Part shown: piece by piece, positions 33,152 to 42,432 of the stretch
Layout of the letters: every line of letters begins with the position of its first letter
How positions within the stretch are numbered: the first letter of the stretch is position 1
Source: Pseudoalteromonas sp. MSK9-3
Lineage (GTDB): Bacteria; Pseudomonadota; Gammaproteobacteria; Enterobacterales; Alteromonadaceae
Length of the DNA: 64,000 nucleotides
Assembly (NCBI RefSeq): GCF_003590335.1
Contig: NZ_MIET01000012.1
Coordinates: 1 to 64,000, forward strand
Reading direction: 5' to 3'
Notes under the pieces: model-generated
Told to the model about the DNA's origin: nothing
Database searches by the model: none
What the model saw: the letters and a program-made list of their open reading frames with translations, nothing else
Made by a program: the position numbers and the translations under genes

Positions 33152-35443
33152 ATGCTCACTTGGTTAAAACGGATCATTGCTGGACTGGTTTTATTAGCGG
33201 TAGCGACAACCGCAGCTCTTTATGGCGTGCTGTCGTTGAGCCTACCGTCACTCGATGGTACTGGTACCAGTAACGCGATCAGCGCAGCGACGACGGTGGA
33301 GCGAGATGCATTAGGGCAAGCGGTTATTACGGCGCAATCTCGAGAAGATGCGGCTTACGGTTTAGGGTTTGCTCATGGCCAGGATAGGTTCTTTCAGATG
33401 GATCTATTACGTCGTAATGCGGCAGGAGAGCTCAGTGAGTTGTTTGGATCTGCGGCAATAGAATTAGATAAAACCATGCGGTTCCATCAATTACGTAAGC
33501 GTAGTGAATATATTGTCGCGCATTTACCGCATGATCAACAACAAGTGCTCGCAGCTTACACACAGGGCGTTAACGAAGGGCGGGTACAAGCCGGTTTTCA
33601 GAGCTTTGAATATTTACTCAGTGGAGGGCCTGTAAAAGCGTGGCGCAGTGAAGATAGTATACTGGCCATATTTAGTATGTACCTTGATTTACAGTCTGCG
33701 AACTTTGAACGTGATAAAGCACTCATTTATTTAGAGCATACCTTTGGCAAAGCGATGCGTGAGTTTGTATTGCAGCCAAGTATTCATCAAGCTGCGCTGG
33801 ATGGTTCATTGTTACCAACACGACAAGTTCCAATACCGCAATTGGAGACCTCACTCGCGCGTGCAGACATCCATGATATTGGCTCGGTAAATTTATATGG
33901 CAGTAATAACTGGGCGGTAACAGGGGCGTTAACTCACTCTGGTAAAGCCATGCTCTCTGATGACATGCATTTGGGGCTAGCTGTGCCTTCTATTTGGTAT
34001 CGTGCGCAATTAAATTATCAATCTAAAAATACACCCGTCACAGTAACAGGTGTGTCGCTACCCGGTGCGCCAGCGATTGTGGTGGGCACGAATGACCATA
34101 TTGCCTGGGGGTTTACCAATGGGTATTTAGATACGGCAGATTGGATTGAATTGTCAGCCAGTGATAAAACTTGGCAAGAAGAAGAGCGTATTGAATTACC
34201 CGATAATGAAGTACACACGTATTCGTTGCTAATGAGTGAATATGGCCCAGTACAGCAGTTCAATGAGACAGCTTATGCACTAAGTTGGGTTGCACATCAG
34301 CCATATGCGGTGAATTTAAAGCTATTGGCAATGGAAACCGCATTGACGGTCGATGATGCCCTGACATTGGCGCCCAAAGTGGGCATTCCGGTGCAAAACC
34401 TGATGGTTGTAGATAAACACGGTGATGCGGCATGGCGTCTTATGGGTGCAATTCCGGCCAGAACCAATCCGGCTGATATTGCGATAGAGGCAACAAGCTA
34501 TTCTCCTCAGTGGCAATACAATGACACCGCTAGACCCGCGTTGAAAAACCCTGACAATGGTAAATTGTGGACGGCTAATTCTCGTGTCGTCTCTGCGCAG
34601 GCACATACGCGTTATGGTGATGGCGGTTATGCCTTAGGGGCTAGAGCAGTACAGATACGCGATAGGTTACTTGCCAAAGACACGTTTAATGAAAAGGGTT
34701 TTAACCAGTTACAGCATGATAACGAAGCAATGTTTTTAGCTCCATGGCATCAGCATTTAACCGCTTTATTAAGTCAAAATGACGCTGCTAAAGCACGATT
34801 CGCAAATGATTTACAGCATCTCGCCCAATGGCAAGCATGTGCGTGTGCAGACTCAGTTGGCTATACCTTAGTGAAGCGCTTTCGTACTAGTTTAATGAAC
34901 AGTGCATTTGCGCCGGTTGAAGCAAAAATGAAAGAGGCAGGTGCAGGTCTACGCTACATAAAACGCTACTTAGAACCTGCTTTGTGGCAGTTGCTGGAGC
35001 AAAAACCACAGAGCTGGTTAAATCAGCATGAGAGTTGGCAAGCATTGCAACTTAACGCCTATGAAGTCGCTAAGCAAAAGCTAGCAGCTGAGTTTGGTCC
35101 GAATATGACGAGCTGGCAATGGGGAGACGTGAATGCGTTACACATTAAACACCCATTTAGCACACAATTACCGATACTAAGCCAGTTTTTAGATATGCCA
35201 ACCACGAAAGCGTTTGGTGATACCTTTATGCCAGCGGTGCAAGGTCGTCATTTTGGGGCTTCACAGCGCTTTATAGCGCAACCGGGGGCGTTAGGTAATG
35301 CGATTATGACCGTCGCTGGTGGACAAAGTGGGCATCCGTTGTCATCGTTTTATCGTGCAGGGTTTGACGAGTATGCAAAAGGGAATGCGACGCCGTTATT
35401 GCCTGGTCGCCTCGTGCATGCATTAACGATTAAACCTAATTAA
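33152..35443 (+). CDS. Penicillin/AHL acylase family Ntn-hydrolase (peptidase S45)
   Basis: The 763-residue precursor has an N-terminal signal or anchor helix (IIAGLVLLAVATTAALYGVLSLSL). The autocatalytic processing site is GSNNWAVTG with Ser251 as the new N-terminal nucleophile of the beta subunit; residues up to 250 form the alpha chain and spacer. GLGFAHGQDRFFQMDLLRRNAAGELSELFG is the standard S45 alpha-chain motif, and GVSLPGAPAIVVGTNDHIAWGFTN the oxyanion region. Substrates could be N-acyl homoserine lactones, penicillins or other amides. Its 3' end overlaps the convergent diguanylate cyclase gene by four bases. Confidence 0.93.
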   Translation: MLTWLKRIIAGLVLLAVATTAALYGVLSLSLPSLDGTGTSNAISAATTVERDALGQAVITAQSREDAAYGLGFAHGQDRFFQMDLLRRNAAGELSELFGSAAIELDKTMRFHQLRKRSEYIVAHLPHDQQQVLAAYTQGVNEGRVQAGFQSFEYLLSGGPVKAWRSEDSILAIFSMYLDLQSANFERDKALIYLEHTFGKAMREFVLQPSIHQAALDGSLLPTRQVPIPQLETSLARADIHDIGSVNLYGSNNWAVTGALTHSGKAMLSDDMHLGLAVPSIWYRAQLNYQSKNTPVTVTGVSLPGAPAIVVGTNDHIAWGFTNGYLDTADWIELSASDKTWQEEERIELPDNEVHTYSLLMSEYGPVQQFNETAYALSWVAHQPYAVNLKLLAMETALTVDDALTLAPKVGIPVQNLMVVDKHGDAAWRLMGAIPARTNPADIAIEATSYSPQWQYNDTARPALKNPDNGKLWTANSRVVSAQAHTRYGDGGYALGARAVQIRDRLLAKDTFNEKGFNQLQHDNEAMFLAPWHQHLTALLSQNDAAKARFANDLQHLAQWQACACADSVGYTLVKRFRTSLMNSAFAPVEAKMKEAGAGLRYIKRYLEPALWQLLEQKPQSWLNQHESWQALQLNAYEVAKQKLAAEFGPNMTSWQWGDVNALHIKHPFSTQLPILSQFLDMPTTKAFGDTFMPAVQGRHFGASQRFIAQPGALGNAIMTVAGGQSGHPLSSFYRAGFDEYAKGNATPLLPGRLVHALTIKPN

Positions 35444-36504
35444 CCAGAATAGGGAATAGCATACAGTGATGAAGCGGCTGTTACCTGATTACGGCCGTTT
35501 TGTTTACTGGTGTAGAGCGCGTTGTCGGCATGATGCAAAGCCGCATCAAAGCTGCTGCTGGTGGGCCACAGGGTCACACCAAAACTCAGGGTGACTGGGC
35601 GGTCGAAATGTTCGAAGATCTCAAAAGTAATAGCACTGCGTAGTTTCTCAATTCGATGCAAAGCAGCTTTTTGCGTACAATTTGGCATAACGAGTAAGAA
35701 TTCTTCGCCGCCCCAACGTGCGCAAATATCTACAGGACGGGTATGTTTATCTATGAGGAATGCGACACGTTTTAGCACTTCATCACCTTGCGCATGTCCG
35801 TAATTATCATTGATCCGCTTAAAGTGATCGATATCGGCCATGATAATACATAAAGTTTCATTATTTTCATCACAGTGATATTTGGCATGAGTAATAAGCT
35901 CAAGGGCATAGCGTCGATTATACATGTGCGTGAGGGGATCTTTTGCAGCAAGTAGCTCAAGCGACAGGCGTTGTTTCATGGTCACTTCTCTGATCAAGGC
36001 AACGGTGAAAATCATAGGCACTCCACACACGAGTACGTTGGTAAAGTGCACATAAGGTAATAGATGCTCAAAAGCATAGTTATAAGTGACATCAGCAAAC
36101 CAAATATGCAGTGCGGCAAATAGCGTGATCATCAAGGTTGAGACCACCACTGCTGGTTTCAATTTCATATCACTATCAAGCAATAATAGGCAAGACACAG
36201 TCCACAGGTAGTATTGAAACCCCAGCGCCATACCTAGCACCGCACAGACACTCACCGCATGCACAGCGACTTCAACGCTAAATAGTCGCAACGCGAACGA
36301 GCGCTGGTTATGTTTGAGTAAATAAATACCCGTCCACCATGTAATAACACTGCCTATATTCAGTAATGCTAGAGAAACGATATTGAGTAAGGAAAAAACG
36401 ATGAGTAAAAGCACATGTAAGCCAAGGCAATACCATGCAACACGTTTTAGTAGGGTTAATTTTACCTGTTCGACAATATCTGGTTGGCTATGCGGGTGTT
36501 GCAC
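35440..36504 (-). CDS. Membrane diguanylate cyclase (GGDEF)
   Basis: The 354-residue protein has about six N-terminal membrane helices (residues 20-170) and a C-terminal GGDEF domain with KDPLTHMYNRRYAL, DIDHFKRINDNYGHAQGDEVL and the active site RWGGEEFLLVMP. A product-inhibition I-site (RPVD, five residues before GGEEF) is intact, so c-di-GMP synthesis with feedback control is predicted. There is no EAL domain. The membrane part is unlike named MASE domains I know and may sense a small or membrane-borne signal. Confidence 0.92.
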   Translation of the reverse strand: MQHPHSQPDIVEQVKLTLLKRVAWYCLGLHVLLLIVFSLLNIVSLALLNIGSVITWWTGIYLLKHNQRSFALRLFSVEVAVHAVSVCAVLGMALGFQYYLWTVSCLLLLDSDMKLKPAVVVSTLMITLFAALHIWFADVTYNYAFEHLLPYVHFTNVLVCGVPMIFTVALIREVTMKQRLSLELLAAKDPLTHMYNRRYALELITHAKYHCDENNETLCIIMADIDHFKRINDNYGHAQGDEVLKRVAFLIDKHTRPVDICARWGGEEFLLVMPNCTQKAALHRIEKLRSAITFEIFEHFDRPVTLSFGVTLWPTSSSFDAALHHADNALYTSKQNGRNQVTAASSLYAIPYSG

Positions 36505-36627
36505 AGTATGACGGCCCTTAAAATAATAACCCTAAAAGTATAGATGCTTTTGTGTGAATTTTACCCTACTTTTAAACAGTGGTTGGGTTTCTTGCGTTAT
36601 ATCGAACAGCTTTGCACAGGAGTTAAA

Positions 36628-37479
36628 ATGACAAAGATAGTGAAAGTAGCCGTGATGGTGGCGTTTTGTTGGTGTTGCAGTGCCATTGCCGTTGAATTTA
36701 GAACTCATAAGCTCACAGAGCACGTATATGTGCTATTTGGTCAAGGTGGTAACATCGCAATTCATGTTGGAGACGATGGGACCTATATTATTGATGATCA
36801 GTTTGCGCGATTATCAACACAGATAAAAAAGCACATTAGCGCCTTAAAGCCTGGGGTGCCTGAATTTGTCATAAATACCCACTTTCATGGTGACCATACC
36901 GGTGGTAATGAAGCTTTTTCGCTCGCAGGGAGTCATGTTATTGCTCATGATAATGTACATAAACGCTTAGTCAAAAAGCATGGTACAGCGTCAGCGTATT
37001 TACCTCGAGTGAGCTTTGATCAGACATTGACTCTGAACTTTAATAATGAACAGGCACATATCGCTCACTTTGCCCATGCGCATACGGATGGTGATGCAGT
37101 GGTGACGTTCACAAAAGCAAATATTGTCCATATGGGAGACTTGTATTTTAATCTCGGCGGACTGCCTTTTGTGGATGTGGATAGCGGTGGCTCAGTTGAT
37201 GGTTTGTTGCGCGCACTTCGCGATATTAAAGCGGCAATAAATGACAAAACAGTGCTTATTCCTGGCCATGGTGAGGTGTCCAATAAGGGGGAGCTAGTGC
37301 AATATATTGTACGAATTGATAAAGCACGCACGCTGATGCTAAAGGCGATGGCGCAAGGAGCTACGCAGCAAGAAGTACTGCGATTAGACCCGTTAGCCGA
37401 ACTCAATTTGCCTTACACTAACTGGTTGCCGAGAGAACGGGTTACTCAGTTATTTTATCGCTCATTGGCAAAAAAATGA
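36628..37479 (+). CDS. Exported MBL-fold metallo-hydrolase
   Basis: The 283-residue protein has a signal peptide (MTKIVKVAVMVAFCWCCSAIA) and the metallo-beta-lactamase fold with zinc motif THFHGDHTGGN, further ligands in FAHAHTDGDAVV and IPGHGEVS. The sequence is nearer to general periplasmic MBL hydrolases than to true B1-B3 beta-lactamases, so no resistance role is claimed. The ATG at 36628 follows AGGAG by five bases and gives the signal peptide directly; an upstream start at 36544 would precede it with 28 extra residues. Confidence 0.85.
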   Translation: MTKIVKVAVMVAFCWCCSAIAVEFRTHKLTEHVYVLFGQGGNIAIHVGDDGTYIIDDQFARLSTQIKKHISALKPGVPEFVINTHFHGDHTGGNEAFSLAGSHVIAHDNVHKRLVKKHGTASAYLPRVSFDQTLTLNFNNEQAHIAHFAHAHTDGDAVVTFTKANIVHMGDLYFNLGGLPFVDVDSGGSVDGLLRALRDIKAAINDKTVLIPGHGEVSNKGELVQYIVRIDKARTLMLKAMAQGATQQEVLRLDPLAELNLPYTNWLPRERVTQLFYRSLAKK

Positions 37480-37485
37480 ATTAGG

Positions 37486-38358
37486 CTAGGTGAGCATCAC
37501 CAAGCCTGCGGCTAAAGCGATCAGTATTAATCCTAATCCATCGCGACGATTAACGGGTTGTTTCAGCCAAAAAGTCGCAATGAGCATGGTGAAAAAGACC
37601 TCAATTTGACCCAGTGTTTTGACATAAGCAACGTGCTGTAAACTCATAGCGCTAAACCAGCCGATAGAGCCAATACAACTGGCGAGGCTGATCAAACTGA
37701 CCTTACGACGATGTTGCCATAAAACTGAATAGCTTTGTGGCTCTTTGATCAGTAAATAAAGACCTAACAATATGGTTTGAATACTGATCACTAGGAGTAA
37801 AACCCACGCTGCGCTATGGGGAAATGGCAACTGACTGGTTAACGCGGCTTCTCGCACCCATAAAGAGGTTAAGGCAAAGGCACTACCACAGCTTAAACCA
37901 AGTAAGGCGGTGGGAAAATTAAAATTTTTCACGGTAAAACCGCTGAGAATAAGCACAGCGACACCGCCAATGACGACACCGAGCCAGCCAAAGTACGATA
38001 ATGCGGACCCAAAGAACAACATACCGAAAATAGCCGCAACGAGAGCTTCACTTTTAGCCAGCCCTGCACCTATCGCATAGTTATTTTGCTTAAAAAGTAT
38101 CACCATCAGCGCGGTGGCAACAATTTGTGTGATACTGGCTGATCCTATAAAAATCATAAAAGTGCCACTGAACTGTATCTGTTCTGTGGGATAAAATTGA
38201 TATAAACCGACTAAATATAAAGCCGCAATTGGGCTCGCTAGAATAAAACGAGAGAGGGTCACAGTTGCGATTGAGGCATGATTGCTGAACTGACTTTGTA
38301 AGGCATTACGCCAAGCTTGTGCAAAAGCAGCCAAAAATGTGAATGCGATCCATGCCAT
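37486..38358 (-). CDS. EamA/DMT-family permease (second)
   Basis: The 290-residue protein has ten predicted membrane helices in two repeats. It starts MAWIAFTFLAAFAQAWRNALQSQF, and its repeats hold GLAKSEALVAAIFGMLFFGSALSYFGWLGVVIGG and VAYVKTLGQIEVFFTMLIATFWLKQP. It probably exports a small metabolite. The start at 38358 is preferred because the first helix begins at once; an upstream frame start at 38403 would add 15 polar residues. It is convergent with the MBL hydrolase gene, with six bases between. Confidence 0.82.
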   Translation of the reverse strand: MAWIAFTFLAAFAQAWRNALQSQFSNHASIATVTLSRFILASPIAALYLVGLYQFYPTEQIQFSGTFMIFIGSASITQIVATALMVILFKQNNYAIGAGLAKSEALVAAIFGMLFFGSALSYFGWLGVVIGGVAVLILSGFTVKNFNFPTALLGLSCGSAFALTSLWVREAALTSQLPFPHSAAWVLLLVISIQTILLGLYLLIKEPQSYSVLWQHRRKVSLISLASCIGSIGWFSAMSLQHVAYVKTLGQIEVFFTMLIATFWLKQPVNRRDGLGLILIALAAGLVMLT

Positions 38359-38605
38359 GCAGTAGTCTCTTTTTTTGATGAGCTCGAGACAATACACTAT
38401 CAACTATTTAGAGAATATACGAATGGTTTAGCTGACAGAGTGCGTTGATGTGACACCCTGTTGCAGTGTACGTCCATAGCACGCTTTTTATACTGTCTGG
38501 CGATGCAATGCAATTAACTATAGGTTATGAAATAGGCGGCTTTTTTGTGTGCGCAATGGTATGTTAGCGTGGTTAATTATTTCTTATAAACACAAAGGAG
38601 CTAGC

Positions 38606-38989
38606 ATGACAACGTTATTGATCTGCGCACTCGTTGCGGTATTGTTACCTTACTTGGCTAAGTTGCCGGTGGCCATTGAAATGAATAAATTGGGGGGTTA
38701 CGATAACCGTCACCCGCGTGCTCAACAAGCAAAGCTAGAAGGGTTTGGTGCGCGTGCCCTTGCAGCGCACCAAAATAGTTTTGAATCACTCATTGTTTTT
38801 TCAGTGGCACTGGCCGTTGTGTTAGGCTCAAATAATGTGAATGCGGTGACAGAGTATTTAGCCATCACTCATATTATTGCACGTATTTTATACTGTGTTT
38901 TTTATTATATAAATATAGATAAGCTTAGATCTTTGGTGTGGTTAGTGGGTATTGGCTCCGCAGTGGGTATGATTGGTGTAAGCATCTAA
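38606..38989 (+). CDS. MAPEG family membrane protein
   Basis: The 127-residue protein has four membrane helices. The motif FGARALAAHQNSFESLIVFSVALAVVL is typical of bacterial MAPEG (membrane-associated eicosanoid/glutathione metabolism) proteins, as is IIARILYCVFYYINIDKLRSLVW near the end. Eukaryotic relatives conjugate or reduce with glutathione; the bacterial substrate is unknown. The ATG at 38606 is preferred because AAGGAG lies six bases upstream; a longer frame starts at 38549. Confidence 0.88.
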   Translation: MTTLLICALVAVLLPYLAKLPVAIEMNKLGGYDNRHPRAQQAKLEGFGARALAAHQNSFESLIVFSVALAVVLGSNNVNAVTEYLAITHIIARILYCVFYYINIDKLRSLVWLVGIGSAVGMIGVSI

Positions 38990-39002
38990 ATTAAAAGGGA
39001 AA

Positions 39003-39027
39003 ATAGAGCAACTAAACGTTGCTCTAT
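39003..39027. terminator. Terminator between convergent genes
   Basis: A 10-bp stem ATAGAGCAAC (39003-39012)/GTTGCTCTAT (39018-39027) has a 5-nt loop. It lies between the MAPEG gene and the end of the M56 gene. Confidence 0.65.
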
Positions 39028-39032
39028 GCATA

Positions 39033-40244
39033 TCAGTGTGACACATCAATTCGTTCAAACTGATCCTGTTGTGGCGTGCTTGTCGCGTTATCATTAATTT
39101 TAAAATCTAACTGAACGCGATGTATTTCATCAGGATTGTTTGAAGCGGTGTATTGCCATTGTCGCAATGCCGTAATCGCATTGTTCTCGAATGTGTTTTT
39201 TGGTTTAGCGTCAATGACTTTGATGTTGTTAGTATGACCTCGCTCATCAATGGTATAGGCCAGCTGTACATACCCTGATACGCCATAATTTGCCGCTTCA
39301 ATGGGGTATTTTGGCTCAATTCGCATGATAGGTTTTACTGAGTGATCTGCTTTTACTTTTTCTGACGGACTGTCTTTAGTGATTGCTAAGGCACTTAATG
39401 ATGCAAGCGCACAGGTGATCAGCAGGGTTTGCGCAATCGTTGAAGGTCGAGCTGTATTTTTTATATGGTTAAGTCTCTGTAGCATGGTGTTTTTATCTCC
39501 ATAGTAAGCGTATGCAAAATGTCGTTTGTTATGGTGTTCAACACAGTTAATCAGTGTTTTGGCATAATGCACTTGTTGATGATGCGGTTTATTTTCTAGG
39601 ACACGTTCGTCGCAAGCGAGCTCTTGGACGCGTCGAAAGCTCTGATACCCAAGCCAAATGAGAGGGTTGAACCACGTTATTGTGCATAGTGAAAAGAATC
39701 CAAGATTCCATAGGTTATCGTGGCGTTTTATGTGCGTATATTCATGCTCTAGCATTAATGAAAGAGACTGCGCGTCAAAGCGCTGAATATAATTCGCTGG
39801 CAATACAATGTTGGGTTTGATGAGACCAACAATCATTGGGCTGTTTATTTGTGTGCTGACGTAAACTGGGTACTCACGGTACGTCGTATCTGTTAATTGT
39901 AAGGCGAGGTTGGTGTGAAAACGCTTATGCTGCCAAAACATAGCAAGTAATAGACCGCAAGCGCCAGCTACATATACGACTGTCCAACCTAACAACCATG
40001 TATCAACCACTGGGAGTTGAGTTGGGGTGACTGTGACGTAGTACATGGCGTTATTTGACAAAGGCTTTAATTCGCTCGGTAAGCTTAGTAGAAACAAGGT
40101 ACTTGGTATTAGCCACCACATTTTATATAGCAATTGAGCGCCAATTTTACGCGTAAGTGAACGTTCGCAAATTAAGAGTACAACAACACTAATACTTAAC
40201 AGCAACTGTATTTTCATTACCCAATCAAGTAGCTCGTTTAACAT
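39033..40244 (-). CDS. M56 (BlaR1-type) membrane metallopeptidase with TonB C-terminal domain
   Basis: The 403-residue protein has membrane helices at about 12-27, 38-55, 83-103 and 185-205, then one near 280-295. The zinc site is HEYTH (His167-His171), with ELACDERVL downstream supplying the third ligand. Instead of a penicillin-binding sensor domain the C-terminus (about 310-395) has a TonB-like fold: IEPKYPIEAANYGVSGYVQLAYTIDERG. In BlaR1/MecR1 this protease acts on the BlaI repressor upon signalling. The paired blaI-like gene ends one base upstream, so translation is probably coupled. The stimulus here is unknown. Confidence 0.9.
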   Translation of the reverse strand: MLNELLDWVMKIQLLLSISVVVLLICERSLTRKIGAQLLYKMWWLIPSTLFLLSLPSELKPLSNNAMYYVTVTPTQLPVVDTWLLGWTVVYVAGACGLLLAMFWQHKRFHTNLALQLTDTTYREYPVYVSTQINSPMIVGLIKPNIVLPANYIQRFDAQSLSLMLEHEYTHIKRHDNLWNLGFFSLCTITWFNPLIWLGYQSFRRVQELACDERVLENKPHHQQVHYAKTLINCVEHHNKRHFAYAYYGDKNTMLQRLNHIKNTARPSTIAQTLLITCALASLSALAITKDSPSEKVKADHSVKPIMRIEPKYPIEAANYGVSGYVQLAYTIDERGHTNNIKVIDAKPKNTFENNAITALRQWQYTASNNPDEIHRVQLDFKINDNATSTPQQDQFERIDVSH

Positions 40245-40245
40245 A

Positions 40246-40623
40246 TTACTTTCCTTGCTTGTCTTCCCACTCTTTTATGACGTTTTTTAACTCATCAATA
40301 TCGGTTTGTGATAAGGGGTGTGTTTTGGCAAATCCACTGACCAACGGTGCGATACGGCCTTGGAATAGTCGTTGAATAAAGCTTCGGCTTTCTTTTTGGG
40401 TATAATCATCGCGTTCAATGGTGGGCGTGTAGATGTACTCTCGGCCTTGTTTTTCAAAAGTAACCGCCTGCTTTTTAACCAGTCGACTCACCAGAGTTTT
40501 AATGGTTTTCTCGTGCCATTGCGTGTCGTCGCTTAAACGCTTAATAATGTCACTGGCTTTAGCTGGGTAACCTTGCCAAAGAGCTTCCATAACCGAGAAT
40601 TCGGCCTTAGATAATTCAATCAT
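40246..40623 (-). CDS. BlaI/MecI/CopY family transcriptional repressor
   Basis: The 125-residue protein has the winged helix of the family: LSKAEFSVMEALWQGYPAKASDIIKRL...TIKTLVSRLVKKQAV (residues 3-55) followed by YIYTPTIERDDY and a helical dimerisation tail. These repressors bind TACAnnTGTA sites and are released when cleaved by the partner M56 protease. Two such sites precede this gene (40633-40668). It is the first gene of a two-gene operon with the M56 protease. No beta-lactamase gene is in the operon. Confidence 0.92.
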   Translation of the reverse strand: MIELSKAEFSVMEALWQGYPAKASDIIKRLSDDTQWHEKTIKTLVSRLVKKQAVTFEKQGREYIYTPTIERDDYTQKESRSFIQRLFQGRIAPLVSGFAKTHPLSQTDIDELKNVIKEWEDKQGK

Positions 40624-40631
40624 TGTTCCGC

Positions 40632-40669
40632 CTACAAGTGTAATCTATGTATTTAGATTACACTTGTAG
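40632..40669. promoter_or_regulatory. BlaI-type double operator
   Basis: A perfect 15-bp inverted repeat (arms 40632-40646 and 40655-40669, 8-nt centre) holds two family consensus sites: TACAAGTGTA at 40633-40642 and TACACTTGTA at 40659-40668. It lies eight bases upstream of the repressor's start codon, where bound dimers would block transcription and so autoregulate the operon. Confidence 0.85.
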
Positions 40670-40685
40670 TTTTAAAGGTCAAGTG

Positions 40686-41384
40686 TTATTTTTGTCCAAT
40701 GCCTAGTTCTGAGTGAGAAATGCGTTGGTAAGCACCTTCAGTTAAGTCGCTTGGTTGCAGGGTAAAGCCCGCTATTTTGACTCTAAATAAATCAATCACG
40801 CGATAGCCGCAGTAATGACTCATTTTGCGGATTTGGCGATTCAGCCCTTGCTGTAGCGTTATTTTGAAGCGCGTTGGTGTTAATAATTCAACATCACACG
40901 GCAAGGTTATTTGCCCATTAATAGGCACGCCATTTGCCATTTTTTGACAAAAAGATGTATCAATAGGCCGGTCAACTTCTACCCAGTACTCCTTTTTTTG
41001 ATGATGCTCAGGGTGCAGCATCTGTTGGCATAAAGCTCCGTCATTGGTAAGTAGTAATAATCCTCGAGAGTCTTTGTCTAAGCGGCCAATAGGGTAAACA
41101 CGCGGTGTTTCAGGTAGGTAATGAATAAGACTAGTTGGATCGTCGAAATTAAGTTTGCAGTCTATGCCAATAGGTTTGTGATAAGCGTAGAGTACCTTCT
41201 CGGGCAAGGTGGTGATCGCTTGGCCTTGCACGATAACGACGTCTTGTGCGGTAACATGATCAATATGATTCGCTAAATTACCGTTGACGGTGACTTCTCC
41301 CGCATCAATTAATCGTGATGCCTGACGGCGAGAGCACACGCCTGCATGGCCTAAAAATTTAGCTAAACGTATTGGTTCAGGCAT
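40686..41384 (-). CDS. RsuA/RluB/E/F-family pseudouridine synthase (RluF-like)
   Basis: The 232-residue protein has an N-terminal S4 RNA-binding domain (RLAKFLGHAGVCSRRQASRLIDAGEVTVNG, residues 6-35) and the catalytic motif PIGRLDKDSRGLLLLTNDG, where the Asp of RLDKDS is the nucleophile. NRQIRKMSHYCGYRV is the family's C-terminal signature. It isomerises uridine in rRNA. It most resembles RluF (23S rRNA U2604), but RluB, RluE and RsuA share these motifs, so the target is not certain. Confidence 0.85.
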   Translation of the reverse strand: MPEPIRLAKFLGHAGVCSRRQASRLIDAGEVTVNGNLANHIDHVTAQDVVIVQGQAITTLPEKVLYAYHKPIGIDCKLNFDDPTSLIHYLPETPRVYPIGRLDKDSRGLLLLTNDGALCQQMLHPEHHQKKEYWVEVDRPIDTSFCQKMANGVPINGQITLPCDVELLTPTRFKITLQQGLNRQIRKMSHYCGYRVIDLFRVKIAGFTLQPSDLTEGAYQRISHSELGIGQK

Positions 41385-41565
41385 GATGGATCCTTAGCTG
41401 TGTTTAATGCAGTGTGATAACGGTTATATTATACCAGAGAGTGGATCAGATTGAATTGAGTTAGTCGTGAGCAAAAAAATTGTATGAACTTGTAAAGTGG
41501 GGTTGTTTAACTTATTGATATGAAGGATTATTAAGTCGTCTTTTCGATAACACAACAGGACTTTT

Positions 41566-42405
41566 GTGAAAAAAGCGATATTTACGCTCGCGATTGGCGA
41601 TAACCCAATGTATCAAGCTGCAATCTTAAGTTTTAAGTATTATGCTGACAAAGTTGGAGCTGATTTGATTGTGTCCGACGAGTTACATTATCCGATTGTA
41701 ATTAAGAACCCTAGATATAATGCGAGCCCTGCATGGACGGAAAAGTTACGAATAGACGCGTTACTTACCGAATACGATAGGGTACTTTATGTTGACGCTG
41801 ATGTACTAATTACACCCCATGCTCGTAATATATTTGATCAATATATTGATATGAATAAAGTGTATTGGTTTGACGAAGGAGTTCTACAAGAGCGAGATAA
41901 CGATATAAAGCTTATTTGCAATTCGCTAGGGGATGTTGTCTGGCCGCAACGATGTAGAAGGCCTATTTATTATAATGCTGGGGTTATTTTAGCCTCTAAA
42001 GGTAATGCCTTATTTAATATGACAACATTGGAAGACTTACAGTTTATTTGTAATGACATCACTCACTATGATCAAAGTTATTTTAATTACACTTTGCACA
42101 AGTACTCCATTGAGCATGAGTCACTTGATAAAATGTTTAATCGCATGGATATGTTTGGTAAAGAGGGCTATTTAGAGGCTGACTTTATCCATTATGCTGG
42201 TAAGGGCTATGCAAAAAATAGCCGACGCCGAGATGTTCAGTTTTTGAAAGACTTCGCAGCGCTTTATGATAATATTTTGCCAAGAGATAAAATGGAAGCG
42301 CTAAAAGCACAGGCATGGCACGATTACTTAGCTGTGGTATGTAAAAAGTATCCGTTGCCAACTTGGTTGATAAAACAATGCTGTCGTTGGTTTGTGCCTC
42401 ATTAA
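41566..42405 (+). CDS. Glycosyltransferase, GT8-like
   Basis: The 279-residue cytoplasmic protein opens KKAIFTLAIGDNPMYQAAILSF and has the metal-binding DxD in RVLYVDADVLITPHA, with IYYNAGVILASKGNALF and HYDQSYFNY downstream, as in GT8-like sugar transferases. The terminal DFIHYAGKGY resembles the family's C-terminal His/Lys region. It is solitary, not part of an LPS or capsule cluster. The start is a GTG at 41566. Donor and acceptor are unknown. Confidence 0.75.
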   Translation: MKKAIFTLAIGDNPMYQAAILSFKYYADKVGADLIVSDELHYPIVIKNPRYNASPAWTEKLRIDALLTEYDRVLYVDADVLITPHARNIFDQYIDMNKVYWFDEGVLQERDNDIKLICNSLGDVVWPQRCRRPIYYNAGVILASKGNALFNMTTLEDLQFICNDITHYDQSYFNYTLHKYSIEHESLDKMFNRMDMFGKEGYLEADFIHYAGKGYAKNSRRRDVQFLKDFAALYDNILPRDKMEALKAQAWHDYLAVVCKKYPLPTWLIKQCCRWFVPH

Positions 42406-42417
42406 CTGTGAGGCACA
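42393..42417 (+). terminator. Terminator overlapping the glycosyltransferase stop codon
   Basis: The stem TGTGCCTCA (42393-42401)/TGAGGCACA (42409-42417) has a 7-nt loop and is followed by GTTTAAAA. It lies between convergent genes. Confidence 0.65.
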
Positions 42418-42432
42418 GTTTAAAACTAGGTG

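Noticed and set aside
36628-37479. Possible beta-lactamase near a BlaI-type repressor and a penicillin acylase-like gene
   Set aside because: The MBL protein lacks the features of B1-B3 enzymes, lies on another transcript, and the acylase family covers many amides. The genes do not form a resistance cassette.
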